64,000 nt of DNA from Gordionus sp. m RMFG-2023 (GCF_954871325.1 NC_088775.1:58505561-58569560), one strand, 5' to 3'. Shown: positions 36,009 to 48,125, counted from the first letter of the stretch. Notes: generated by a model from the sequence alone, not told the origin. Program-made: numbers and translations.

Positions 36009-36830
36009 CAGGGTTTCCCATTCAAATAAGGAAAAGTCCTAATCAAAAAAGGAAAAGTTTCAATCATAAAAGGAAAACCCGATCAAAAAATGGGCCAATC
36101 ATAAAAGAAAAAGGTTCAATCAAAAAAGAAAAAGTGTCAATCAAAAAAAGAAAATTCCCCAAAAGAAAAGAAAAAGTCCGATCAAAAAAGGAAAAGTGTC
36201 AAACAAAAAAGGAAAAGTGTCAATCGAAAAAGGAAAATTCCCATTCAAAAAAGGAAAATCGTAATTTTTTTAAAATTTCTTGTCAATTTTTCTTAAATTT
36301 TTATTTATTTTTGTTATTCCTTTTTATTTTAATTCTAGCTTTTTATGATTTCTTTACGTATTTTATTTACTGTATCTTTTCACAATTTCTTTACGTTATT
36401 TTTCTTACTGTATCTTTTCTATATTTATTTCTAACTTTTTACGATTTTCTTTACTTTATTTTTCCTACTATATCTTCTCTCAATTTATTTTTCTTCTCAT
36501 TTTTGATAATTCATTTGTATTTTTAGTTACAATTTATAAATTTTGGTCCATTTTTTTAACAAATTCTTTACGTTTTTATTCATCGTACATACAAATATTC
36601 TTTTTATGATTTTTTCATTGTAATCTTTTACATACATTTCTAACCTTTTCAATCTCTTCATTTTTATTCTTTATTTTTTTGAGCTTTTTTCTCAATTTTT
36701 TTCTTCTCATTTTTGATAATTTTAAAAATAAGAATTTAAAAATGATTATATTTTATTAATTTACATATCGTTTGGTATTACAGTTTAAACTAATTTAATA
36801 ATAAAAAGGTACATTATAACCAAACGATTA
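36009..36830 (+). repeat. Macro-repeat unit D (plus orientation)
   Basis: Starts 'ttacagggtttcccattc', with a shorter 21-bp array to 36260, then the T-rich arm. It ends in the 62-bp hairpin word at 36767-36828. It faces unit C (minus orientation), so the two make a very long inverted repeat around 36800. Confidence 0.75.
36767..36828. repeat. 62-bp hairpin (ATCGTTTGGT ... ACCAAACGAT)
   Basis: A short AT-rich segment with perfect 10-bp inverted ends and homologous inner parts. The same 62-bp segment, in the other orientation, lies at 41752-41813. It marks the end of the macro-repeat units at both places and may be a tiny MITE or the terminal hairpin of the unit. Confidence 0.65.
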
Positions 36831-37593
36831 ATTTAATTTAGCAATTGCAATTAAATACAATAATCATTCTTAAATTTTTATTTTTTAAATTATCAAAAAT
36901 GAGAAGAAAAAAATTGAAAAAAGGTCAAAAAAATAAAGATTAAAAATGAAGAGATTGAAAAGGTTAGAAATGTATGTAAAAGATTACAATGAAAAAATCA
37001 TAAAAAGAATATTGTATGTATGATGAAAAAAAAACGTAAAGAATTGTTAAAAATATTGACCTTAAATTTATAAATTATTTTTAAAAATACAAAAGAATTA
37101 TCAAAAATGAGAAGAAAAAATTGAGAAAAGATATAGTAAGAAAAATAAATTAAGAAAAGATACAAATAAAGTAAAGAAATCGCAAAAAGTTAGAAATAAA
37201 ATAAGAAGGAATGACAAAAATAAATAAAAATTTAAGAAAAATTAAAAAATTAATATCTTCCTTTTTTGAATGGGAATTTTCCTTTTTTGATTGACACTTT
37301 TCCTTTTTTGATTGAACCTTTTCCTAATTTGTTTGACACTTTTTCTTTTTTGATTGAACCTTTTCCTTTTTTATTTGACACTTTTCCTTTTTTAATCGGA
37401 CATTTTCCTTTCTTTTTGGGAATTTTCCTTTTTTGATTCACACTTTTTCTTTTTTCTTTGGATTTTTCCTTTTTTGATCGAACCATTTTTTTATGATTGA
37501 CTCTTTTCCTTTTTTGATCGGACCTTTTCCTTTTAGGATTTAAACTTTTCCTTTCTTGATTGGGACTTTTCCTTTTTTGAATGGGAAACCCTA
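36829..37593 (-). repeat. Macro-repeat unit C (minus orientation)
   Basis: Reads on the minus strand from 37593 ('gggtttcccattc'), through about 15 copies of the 21-bp word to 37258, then through the arm to the 62-bp hairpin. The open frame 37250-37486 (lysine-rich) comes from the array and is not a gene. Confidence 0.75.
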
Positions 37594-37762
37594 TATTTCA
37601 TATGGCCAAAAAATATAACATTGAAAATTAATGAATAACAATAAAATTAAAACCGAAACTAAACGCGCGGAAATCGCTTTTTAAAATAAGATTCTTCTAT
37701 ATGGTTCAAACGTGATAATGCCGTATAGTTCTTTATCCTTTAAAAAATTGAAATTTTAAAGG

Positions 37763-37770
37763 GATCCCTT
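37763..37770. repeat. Target-site duplication, left copy (GATCCCTT)
   Basis: Exact match to 41247-41254 on the other side of the inserted element, within the macro-repeat. Confidence 0.85.
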
Positions 37771-39021
37771 CAGTGGCGCCTTTAGGCGGGGGGGGGCGCA
37801 GTGGCTTGAGCCCCCTGAAAAATTTGAATAGCCCCCTGAAGAAAAATTTTTTTTTTAATGGCTCCTTAATATCCTCTTGAACTAAATAAATTTTTTAGAT
37901 TGCCCACTGATGATTTCTTTTAAAATTCCATTAAGTAATAGATATAATTTTATTATTTAGAAATTAATAAGACTATTTAAATTTTTATTAAATGAATATT
38001 ATTTAATTATTAGATTAGATTAATACATTTAAATTATATTTTCACTATGTAGCTTGCAATCAAACTCTGTATTAAAAATATAATATCAATAACTCAGTAA
38101 ATATTAATTTAGCTTTAACAGTTGAAGTTTAATTGACTTTTATTATTTAAATTATTATTTTACCCTAATTAAATAAATATAATCATATATTATTTAAAAA
38201 TTAACAAATTTAATATTGTAATTAGCTGAGTTTATAATGATTAATCAAGTGTATATTTATTTTGAAATTTTATTATCACACCTTGATTATATTTTCAAGG
38301 TCCAAATAAGTATAAGAGATTTCTTTATAAAAAGTAAGTAGACATATAGTTTATAATCCTCTACTATATACAATTTTTTATAAAATATTAGATATAATGC
38401 CTCTTTTATAGACGTATTTGACAGTTATGTTATATATTACAGTCAATATTATAAAAAATTTTACTAATAAATGGTTTTGATAATAAATATAATAACAAAT
38501 TGAATTCAGGCATTTAACGCCATCTAATTAGTTATAAATAATTTTAAAAATTAAACATTTTATTATTCATCCTGCAATAGATGTAATAAATTTGATATCT
38601 TTTCTTCTCTTTTATTACGTGTTTTAAGGAAAGCTATTTTCTTTTTCGAAAAACAGTCTTGAGTTAAATTTTTAATAAAGTATATTTTTGATACTATTAC
38701 AAACTACTATTATTTTAAAATATAATATACCAAGGTGTTGCGACAATATATGAAATCTTAATTGTTTCATCATATCATTCTGGTCCTTATTTTATAGTTA
38801 GAAAATGTTTGTTTTCTAATATGGCATTGCCGTGTAAATAACTCCAGGCTTCAATATATTTGCATATTTATTTCTTCCAAAGATTTTTAGTGTTTTTATT
38901 TTATAAATTTAGCCAACATAATAAATTCTGATACTAGTTTACATCGTGAGTGCCATGGCTATTACTGCAAATTAACCAGCATCTATTATTTGTGTTGCTA
39001 TGTAATTTAAGATTATTACTA

Positions 39022-40725
39022 CAGCTGCTGAAAGCCGTGGATACACTTTCTGAGCGAATGAAGCTGAATACCCCCCTGAAAAGTACCCCCTTGAAAAGAC
39101 GCCCCCCCTCCTCAAAAAATAGATAATTATTTTATGACACCTATAAATTTCAAAAATAATTATTATTGCATCAATTTTTACAATATAATATAAATAAAAT
39201 GCAAAAAATATATACTTTATAAATATTATTTTTAAATTAATAATTAAGATAAATTAGTGGAAGAGAAAGCGAAAGAATTTATAATTTCATCAATATTTAA
39301 TTGTATAAATAAATTTTTTTCCATTGATAATATGGTTAAATTATTGAGAAATGAATCATTCATGGTACTACGAAGTCTTGTTTTAATTAATTTAATTTTA
39401 CTCATGACTCTTTCGGCAGTACATGAAGTTGTAGGAATGGTTAATAAATATTTATATAAAATTCTTAAATTAGGAAAGCAGAAAAATTTAAAAGTAATGA
39501 TAAGGTAAAATAAATGAATAGTTTTTCCAATCTGAATCGTAAGTTCCTGAATTATCATCATCATCAGAAGAAGCTAAATAATGTATTGGTAAAAATATTT
39601 TAATTAAATAAATTTACAATTATCAGAATCTGACAAATCTTTAGATTCTTGAACCTCTAGGTTATGAGTAATAATTACATTCCCTATTTTGGCCATCTTA
39701 TAAATATTTCTAAACTTCAACATTTCTTCGGAAATTTGACTTGAATTTAAATTGTAAAATTCACAGATATCCTCGATATCTTCTTTAATAATTGATTTTT
39801 CTGCCATTCCCTTTGGCGTAAAAAATGATGTTTGATGTAAAAATTTCATCGAATCATCATTTAATCTTTCGTTAAACTTCATAATAATTAAATCGAGTGC
39901 AGCATAAAATACACCTATTTTAAAGCTAAAAAAAATTTCTATATTTAATGATGAAAGTATATATTTTGGATTGTAATGTTTGAAGACTAGAACTTTTAAA
40001 ATCAAAAGGTAGATTTCTCTCCTTCATAAAATCTTGTGCCTTTGAAAAAATATCCAAAAATTCAGTATTATTATCTATTAGATTAAAAAATAATTAAGAA
40101 AATAATTTATATTATAGTTCTCAAATTAATCAAGCAATCTTTTGCCAATTGAATTTGATTTATTGCAAACCCTATATCCTTCGAAATGGTTTGCAATTTT
40201 TTACAAGCCAAATTTGTTATCAACAATATTTTATCCAAAACACAAAGTGATAAGATAAAATCAAATATTCCTATTCTAAAGACTATAGCACTAGCCATAG
40301 TGGAAGTGGCAGTATCTTTAGAATCCTTTAAATTTGTTAAAGCTGCCAAGGCATCATAAAGTAGCACAAAGATTTTCTTTATATCGTTAAAATTAAGCCC
40401 ACCATATCTTTTTCTAATGTGATCTATCCATTCTTATATTATGCGATTTGCAATTTTTAATTAGGCATTTGTATTTTTTTGGTTAATATTTTTAGGCAAA
40501 TTTTAAAATTGGATTTATGACAAGAAATATCGAATAACAACCTAATTTACTAAACATCGACCAAAATTTTCCTTAATATATTTTAAATTAAATATTAAGT
40601 TGGGGGGGGGGGGGGGTCTTATTACATTTATAAACCAGAAATCATTTGATCATGATGAAAGTAACAAAACAGTAAAAGAATTAAATAATAAAGAAAATTT
40701 AAAAAAAAATTCCCCCACCGAGAGC
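39022..40725 (-). mobile_element. zf-MYM/DUF4371-type hAT relic, copy a
   Basis: On the minus strand this copy holds the C-terminal part of a hAT transposase of the type often annotated as zinc finger MYM-type protein 1-like. Segments 40367-40107, 40005-39604 and 39564-39244 are open. The last has the dimerisation core F-P-N-L-R-I-L with I-P-T-T and T-A-E-R-V-M-S-K-I-K-L-I-K. The terminal words near 39030-39060 ('acactttctgagcgaatgaa') and the C/G-runs match copies b and c. The N-terminal finger and catalytic core are missing. Confidence 0.75.
39244..40367 (-). pseudogene. hAT transposase C-terminal part (copy a)
   Basis: Three adjoining open segments in the same order as in copy b (52953-54080), about 95% alike by eye. 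Together they cover helical insertion domain and dimerisation domain: N-L-K-D-S then A-I-N-Q-I-Q-L-A-K-D, L-I-I-M-K-F-N-E-R, and S-C-T-A-E-R-V-M-S-K. Introns or frame breaks separate them (about 40006-40106 and 39565-39603). It is not a complete gene. Confidence 0.75.
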
Positions 40726-41246
40726 ATATGATAGCATATTTTAGATAAATAATAATGGTCAACTGTGTAGTCGTTTATATATCATTTAAAATGGAAGATA
40801 ATCTTTTAGAAATTTAATATCTCACAATAATTTTCTCGATTACTTATCTAACTTCCATCATGTCATCTAAGAGGAAGCTCTAACCACCATATAGTTTTAT
40901 GATTTGGATTGGTCGTTTATACTCTCTCCTTTAAAAATTGTTGATTTGGTTTAGGCCTATAAATTTTTCCTTATTAGTCCATTCTATAAAACATTGTCTA
41001 AAATGGTTACAGAGAATTATACTAGTTTGTTAACCTTTTGTCAATGTAAGTTGCTAAGAATTATATTATTGTATTATGTGATTTTATATATGCCTATTTA
41101 TTTTGTATGCATAATATAATAAACGACAAAATATGAAAATCTGAATAATTGTTCAGAGTTAACAAATTTTAAAAAGGTCAAATTGGAAGGTATGGGGGGG
41201 CGTTTTTAGTTGAGAACCCTGAGATTGTGAAGGCTAGCGGCCCCTG

Positions 41247-41254
41247 GATCCCTT
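41247..41254. repeat. Target-site duplication, right copy (GATCCCTT)
   Basis: Exact copy of 37763-37770. Confidence 0.85.
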
Positions 41255-41751
41255 TAAATCCTGTAAAGATAGATCCCGGATAGTTATAATCCTTTTAAAA
41301 ATTACGACATATGTATGATGAAAAAAAAACGTAAAGAATTGTTAAAAAAAATGGACCTAAATTTATAAATTATTTTTAAAAAATACAAAAGAATCAAAAA
41401 TGTGAAGAAAAAAAATTGATAAAAGATATAGTAAGAAAAATAAATTGAGAAAAGATCAAATAAAGTAAAGAAATCGCAAAAAGTTAGAAATAAAATAAGA
41501 AGGAATGACAAAAATAAATAAAAATTTAAGAAAAATTGAAAAATTTATAATTTTTTTTAAAAAAATTACGATTTTACTTTTTTGATTGACACTTTTCCTT
41601 TCCTTTTAGGAATTTTCCTTTTTCGATTGACACTTTTCCTTTTTTGATTGGACCTTTTCCTTTTTTGAGTGAACCTTTTCCTTTTATGATTGAAACTTTT
41701 TCATTTTTGATTGGGACTTTTCCTTTTTTGAATGGGAAACCCTGTAAATTA

Positions 41752-42570
41752 ATCGTTTGGTTATAATGTACCTTTTTAAAATTAAATAAGTTTGAAATGT
41801 AATACCAAACGATATGTAAATTAATAAAATATAATTATTTTTAAATTCTTATTTTTAAAATTATCAAAAATGAGAAGAAAAAAAATTGAGAAATGCTCAA
41901 AAAAATAAAGATTAAAAATGACTTAAAGAGATTGAAAAGGTTAGAAATGTATGAAGATTACAATGAAAAAATCATAAAAAGAATATTGTATGTATGATGA
42001 AAAAAAAACGTAAAGAATTGTTAAAATGATGGCATAAATTTATATAATATTTTTAAAAATACAAAAGAATTATCAAAAATGCGAAGAAAAATAAATTTAG
42101 AGAAGATATAAAAAGTAAAGAAAATCGCAAAAGGTTAGAAATAAATTGATAAAAGAAAAAACGTAAAGAAATCGCAAGAATTTAGAAATAAATTAAAAAG
42201 GAATAACAAAAATAAATAAAAATTTAAGAAAAATTTAAAAAAATTACGATTTTCCTTTTTTGATGGGAATTTTCCTTTTTTGATTGACACTTTTCCTTTC
42301 CTTTTGGGAATTTAACTTTTTCGATTGACACTTTTCCTTTTTTAATTGGACCTTTTCCTTTTTTGTTTGACATTTTTCCTTTTTTGATTGTACCTTTTCC
42401 TTTTTTGTTTTATACTTTACCTTTTTTGATCGGACTTTTTCCTTTCTTTTGGGGAATTTTCCTTTTTTAATTGACACTTTTCCTTTTTTGATTGAACCTT
42501 TTCCTTTTATGATTGAAACTTTTCCTTTTTGATTGGGACTTTTCCTTTTTTTGAATGGGAAACCCTGTAA
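41752..42570 (-). repeat. Macro-repeat unit A (minus orientation)
   Basis: Reads on the minus strand from 42570 ('ttacagggtttcccattc') through the 21-bp array (to 42248) and arm to the 62-bp hairpin at 41752-41813. It is directly followed, head to tail, by unit B starting at 41745 after the short link 'taatttacag'. Confidence 0.75.
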
Positions 42571-43745
42571 TATTTAAAATGATATTTTTACAGCTTTAAT
42601 CAGACAGAACATTATAACTGTTTAATAACAACTTTATCCCAAGGTGATATATATATTCTACATATCATTGTTGTATGACTTTTAATGTTATGAACTTCCG
42701 ATAAATATTACTTTATAGCTATGACTTTAAGAAATCTATATACAAATATCTAATATGAACCGTAATAATTTGTTATAAGTAAAATAAATTAGTGAGTAAT
42801 TTAGGTAAAAAGGGTTTTGGCATCATATGTTAAACAGGAAAATAAAAAAATTAGTTGTAAAGATTACATCGAATTTAAGGCCTTTTTCCTCAAGAGTTAA
42901 AAAGTTATTTGTATTAGCTTTGTTACCCAGTCAATCGCTCTACCTCTGTCTCCCCTAATATGCAGATCGAAGTTTGTAGGAGATGAACGTGTGATATTGA
43001 ATTCTAGAAATATATGAAGAGTGGATGTGCACTGCAATACAGATTACATCATAAAAAGGTAAAAAAATGATTGATGAGATAGATATAAATGCTTTTCTGG
43101 CAAGAAAATGCTGGTATCGAGGTAAGTGATTGAAATAGATGAATTATGAAGGTGGATGAAAGAGTATTTATTATTTTTATGAATTATTAAAGGTTATGGT
43201 ATAGTAAATGGCATTTTAACTTAAGCCCTACTGATTAGTAAAAACAACTAAGAAACATTATCTTGTGAGAAAATTGTTAGTAGGGAGGTATCTGACTTAA
43301 AGTAAGGTTAGTTAGCTGGAGAGTGAACATGTAATACATCTTGAACAGTGTTGAAGGCTTTATAGGAATTGAGTGGTTATGACTTAAGTAATATCGAGGT
43401 TGAGAAAAGATTTTAACAATAGATTACTTATTGATGAAAAGTATGTAAAATATAAAAGGGAAAAGGAAATGTATAACAATAAATTTTAATTTTTAGGTGA
43501 TCTTATAGTAAGGGGATCGAGTTAGTCAATTTTGAGAATACTCTTCCCAAAATAAAACTAAGGAAGTTATAAAAATGCTGATATATAGAGATTTAAACTA
43601 AAAAGGGATACTGTACTGGACTTCTTCTAAATGATTCCACGCATATATATTGTTGATATTATGATCGACAAATAAAAAACCTAATCCATGAGCCTCCTTT
43701 TGAACACTGAAATATAGTAACAATCATGGGAAAACTTATGCACCG
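42571..43745. other. Intronic spacer, nothing recognised
   Basis: Less AT-skewed than its surroundings but without recognisable domains, repeats or splice-supported exons. Confidence 0.35.
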
Positions 43746-44639
43746 ATAAATAGGGGAGACCGAGGATGGTTTTCGTTCAAACCTTAATAATTTTAATATT
43801 AATAGACTAATCTGAAGTAAAACATCTTCTGAATCCTAAAAGTATAGGCTATTTGAAATAATTAATACATATTTTATAAAGATTACATTTGTTTAAAAAA
43901 TTGGATTAAAAACCTTTTTTTGGCCGAACCATGAAATACTTTGTGCATGTTGCTCACACATATGTGATAGTTGGGACACTCATGAAATAGAGGCCTAAAT
44001 AAATTTAAAATCAGTATTGATTATATTGTAATTTATAACCAATAACTATATAAAAAATTTTCGCAGGAAATTTATTTTAAATTTTTTTTTAACCATAAAC
44101 ATAGTGAAAGATAAGTTAATTATATTAATTGCACATAAAAAATCAAATCTGGCACAACTTCAGTGTGCCCATCCAATGCTACCCATGCATTGGTACCAAT
44201 TCTCCTATTCATAATTTTTTTTATATTTTTTGTGACATATAATGCAAATATCTTTATTTATTTAATATTTTTAGTTAATCTGAACCTTTTCATTTCCTGT
44301 GTTATTACCCAAGGAGATACACGTTTTTTTGAGATTTTATCTCTACTTTTTTTTATTTATTTTTGATAATAGGATCTTCTTATAGGGTATGTAAATATTT
44401 CAGATTTTTTCCTTCTTTTGTTGTCTATATTTCTCACAAATTCAGGAGGTGAATATATTTTCTAAATATCAAATAAATTATCTTCTTTATATTGACTTAT
44501 ATCATTATAATTTTGAGAAGTTGTAGCCTTGTGTCTCTGAGGCTGGTAAGGTATTATTTTCTAAATTTAGAGGGTTCTCAATATTTAATGGTTAAGGTGT
44601 TGATTTTTCTAATGTTGTCTGACTATTATCTTTAAAAAT

Positions 44640-46415
44640 TATGGGTAAATAATCCATTTCTTCATATATATCCGTATAAGGATATATGCCCGCTACCTCA
44701 AATGATTTAATTAATAGTTAGGGCTTGTGGTAAATATATCTTTTACTACTTATCGAATGTCATAAATATTTATAAGGATTGCTGCGCATCCAGTAGCCTA
44801 CGGAGTTATTATAATATTTTTTTAATAATGCACCTCTCAATTGGTTGAATTTTATGAGTGGTATGTGGAGGTAATGATAGCAAGATAATGCCAGATTTTA
44901 AGCAAAAATAAATACCAAGAGATTGGTGCGAACTATGATTGTCTAGAATCAATAACACAGGTTTTTCAGGTAGTAGCCTCATATGATCTGCAAAATGTTC
45001 TAAATAATCCATAAATTCCATTTCGTGCATCCAATCTGACCCATTTGAGCGGCCTATACAACCATTAGGTCCATCTCTTATAAAATGATCAAAAAATGTT
45101 TTCCTTGGAAAAAGAACATAGGCGGGATGGCATACCCTATAGCATTAATAGCGAGAACTATGGTTACTAGGGTTCCTCTTTTAGTAGATATCATAGCTGG
45201 AACTTGCTTTTGACCTTTCTGATCTATTATTTTACTGGGATTTTGATCAGTTGTTAATCCACTTTCATCCATATTGTATATTGCTGATGGTGGCGGCTAA
45301 TATTTATCAAGAATATCTTTGCAGAGGCTAAAAAATAAATCCACACTAGATTTATTAAAACCAAAGGCCCTATCCAGGCTTGTGGCTTCTAGAGATCGTA
45401 TAGATAATTGTGAATTTCTTTTCATAAAACCAGAGAACTCATCGCCCGCCATTTTAAATTCACCCCAATTGGGTGGAATTTTCTTATTATATTTTACTGC
45501 TACTTGATAGGCCAATTCTTTAACCTAATTAAATGCATAATAATATATAAATTAAATGATTTATAACAAAAGTTTAAATGGTGAGAAATAGGATTATCGC
45601 AATGAGATCATTATGATAATGTTCTCATAAAATAATATTATTATTCACAATACTAATAATAATAAATGTTCATTTAATACTTAAAATTTATTAACTTGTT
45701 TATAGATTGTCTGATAATGTTCTCATCATTTAAAATAATATAATTATTCACAATACTAAATTAATAATAAATGTTCATTTCATACTAAAGAATTATTAAG
45801 CTGTTTATAGATTAACATTGTGATAATGTTCTCATCATTAAAAATAATATAATTATTCACAATACTAAATAATAATAAAATTTTCATTTCATACTTAAAA
45901 ATTATTAACTTGTTTATAGATTATCATTGTGATAATGTTCTCACCATTTAAAAGAATATCATATCCAAGTTTTAATATGATATTATTTTAAATGGTGAGA
46001 AATCCCAGGATAAGAATAAATAAACTTCATTAAGCCTATAAAAGACTGGAATATAATTTTAACTTAATCATTGCATATAAAATATTAAACTAAAATGTAA
46101 TTAGCTGATCTTATTTACTTTTTTTTTGGTAAAAATTTTTTAGAGGATTTTAATATGAAATTAGCTATATTTTCCTCCTCCACTATAAAAACACATTTAT
46201 TATTTAAATATCCCATTGTAGGTATTGAATTAGTTTCAATTTTCTTCTTTTTGGATAAATATCTAGCTATATTTGATTTTGAAATTCCTAAAATTTTTTT
46301 ATAAATATATATAATAATATAAAAGTAATGATAACTTTCTGACTGAGGTTGTTGGATATAAATTTAAAGCATTTTTCATAATCTTCTTTACAGAAGATTT
46401 TCCTATCCTATTCAT
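44640..46415 (-). pseudogene. pogo/Tigger-type transposase
   Basis: The start at 46415 gives M-N-R-I-G-K followed by a psq-type helix-turn-helix. An intron-like gap leads to G-I-S-K-S-N-I-A-R-Y-L, then F-I-V-E-E-E-N. The next exon (from 45515) reads A-Y-Q-V-A-V, K-K-I-P-P-N-W, F-M-K-R-N and R-A-F-G-F-N-K. The DDE core follows: M-D-E-S-G-L near 45270 (first Asp), L-I-L-D-N-H-S-S-H near 44941 (second Asp), P-P-H-T-T-H-K-I-Q-P then I-E where related proteins have L-D (third position near 44838 is Glu). The C-terminus near 44800-44640 keeps V-A-G-I-Y-P-Y, like S-G-I-W-P-F in relatives. Several frame breaks make it inactive. Close relatives are animal transposons. Confidence 0.8.
45588..45975. repeat. 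109-bp tandem repeat, about 3.5 copies
   Basis: The word 'gataatgttctca' recurs at 45615, 45713, 45822 and 45931 (spacings 98, 109, 109). Intervening 'ataattattcacaatact' and 'cttgtttatagatta' words are shared. The word 'aatggtgagaaat' occurs just before the array and again just after it. It lies in the gap between the HTH and catalytic exons of the pogo transposase. Confidence 0.75.
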
Positions 46416-46857
46416 TGTAATTCCGCATCACTTACTATAAAATGAGCTAAAATGGCGTGTCCCAATTTTACTATTACCAACTATGAACTGCTCAATAACT
46501 TTATAAATATCATCCAATATCATATTAATTGATGTTTATTGATTCTGAAAGTTTGTCAGATTGAAAAATAGGGTTTAAACTTTCCTAAAATTTATTTATT
46601 AAAAATTTTAAAGCTCTATTTTTAAATATAAACGATAAAGTTTGCAAATATTTTTATTACTTTTGGTATGCTAAAACACATTTTCTTCTGTAAATATTAA
46701 AATACTAAATATTTTTCAAATCTTTTTTAGCCAATCATGTATGACGTAATTATATATGTTAGGCTCAAATTCCAATCTTACTAAATAATAATCCAAATTA
46801 TATTTGGAGTGACCTAACATTCCCCTGTCCTCAATGTACCCCGTTCTCCCTTAAATC

Positions 46858-47052
46858 GATGGCCATCATTATTATTCTTTTATTGGTGATTGTGGCGAGC
46901 CAAATTAGCCTAATAAATTGACATTGAACCGGTGCATTTAAGATAAATGAAATTATTTTATATATCAATGTATTTTTATACAATTTATTTGGACACTCTT
47001 AGTTTCATTATTGTTATTAGAGTTAGCTCTTAATTTTTCCAGTCACATCAAT
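46858..47052. other. Short spacer, nothing recognised
   Basis: AT-rich sequence between the pogo element and the next repeat. Confidence 0.3.
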
Positions 47053-47054
47053 AA

Positions 47055-47165
47055 TATATTAGAGTCGTTAACGCTCCTTTTTAAAAAGACCTTGCTCCCG
47101 CTATTTGAAAGTGAGCTAGCTAGCGCTCCTGCTACTTAGATTTAAAAAAAGGGAGCAAGTAGTGC
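47055..47165. mobile_element. Left-end fragment of the GGAGC hAT family
   Basis: The end TAGAGTCGTTAACGCTCC is followed by GGAGC/GCTCC words ('gctagctagcgctcctgct'), matching the left end of the element at 48434-49316. The rest is missing or replaced by the neighbouring GAGTC element. Confidence 0.6.
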
Positions 47166-47929
47166 GCGACTGGAGTTACGAACTCGGGTCGTGAGACCAA
47201 GTCGACTCGAGTCGTGATTTCGATTCAGCTCGAGTAGTAAACTCAAGTCTATAATTTAATCAGTTTTTTACCTTAGTCTTCCAACTTGAGCCATGAATAA
47301 GAATTATATTCTTGGGTTGACTAGAGTACGAATTGTTATATGAACTTGAGTTGACTAGAAGACGAATATTTCAAAGTAGTTATTATTAATTAAGATATTT
47401 GTTTTGTTTCTTATTTTTTTACTTTAGACTTCCAATTTGAGTCGTGAATACGAATTATATACTTGAGTCAAATAGAGGACGAATAGTTGTATGAACTTGA
47501 GTCGTCAACATGAGTCGAGTAGAGGACGAATATTTCTATGTAGTTATTATTGAGATATTTTTTTTATTTTAACAATTTTTTGCTTTAGACTTCCAACTTG
47601 AGTCAACTCGAGATACGAACTAGAGGACGAATATTTTATAATTACCTTAATTAATAAATAATTTTTATTTTCGTTTTAAAAAAATAAAATTAAGAATCTC
47701 TAGCTAATTTTTTGGATAAGATCCCCCGTTTCTTATGTGATATAAAAATTAAATTATATTTGTACATGAATTATTAAAATCTAAATCATTATTTTATTTA
47801 TGTATTTGAATATAGATGTGATATCAGCTCAATAAATATTTAGCTCAGTTTCTGTGTCGAGATACATTTGTAAGTTTATCTGTATCTAAAAAGTTTTTAG
47901 TCGATGTATTCAATAATTTTAAATATGGT

Positions 47930-48125
47930 CAATAATTTTAAATATGGCTAACTCAGTATTTTATCTATAAAAATATTACGCAACCTGAAGATTTTGCTCG
48001 CAAATAAAGTTTTGACATCTATTCGCGAAATCTCGAGGCTTAGGTAATATTTTTTCTGTCGAAAATATTTAGTTAACCATTTTTAATAATCAGTTTAAAT
48101 GGGGATATTTTGTATCACTAGATGT
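47930..48125. mobile_element. CGGCTC MITE, worn copy
   Basis: Shares 'ggctaactcagtattttatc', 'caacctgaagattttg', 'tttgacatctattcgcgaa' and 'tctcgaggcttagg' with the copies at 27158 and 30803. The termini are degraded. Confidence 0.6.

Larger units (their letters stand above)
37771..41246. mobile_element. hAT-like element (CAGTGGCGCC end) inserted in the macro-repeat
   Basis: The left end reads CAGTGGCGCCTTTAGGCGGG. The right end on the opposite strand reads CAGGGGCCGCTAGCC. Exact 8-bp duplications GATCCCTT flank it. G/C-runs lie near both ends (37788-37797 and about 41196). The left 1.25 kb (to about 39020) and right 0.5 kb (from about 40725) show no recognisable coding. A zf-MYM-type hAT copy occupies the middle. 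The total of 3,476 bp therefore contains two elements. Confidence 0.75.
37597..41745 (-). repeat. Macro-repeat unit B, split by a hAT insertion
   Basis: The first part is 41745-41247 (array, arm, 'ctatccgggatc' and GGGATCC-containing end) and the second is 37770-37597 (tail with 'gaacatatagaagaatcttatt'-like and 'attgttattcattaatttt'-like sequence). The two parts match unit E continuously once the element at 37771-41246 is left out. Confidence 0.75.
43748..46857 (-). mobile_element. pogo/Tigger DNA transposon (Tc1/mariner superfamily)
   Basis: The transposase lies on the minus strand at 46415-44640. Probable termini are 'aggggagaccgaggatggtt' near 43752 and, on the other strand, 'aagggagaacggggtacatt' near 46850, similar to each other and to the GGGGTA-type ends of invertebrate pogo elements. 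The TA target duplication cannot be proved in this AT-rich context. A 109-bp tandem repeat sits inside. The element is decayed. Confidence 0.65.
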
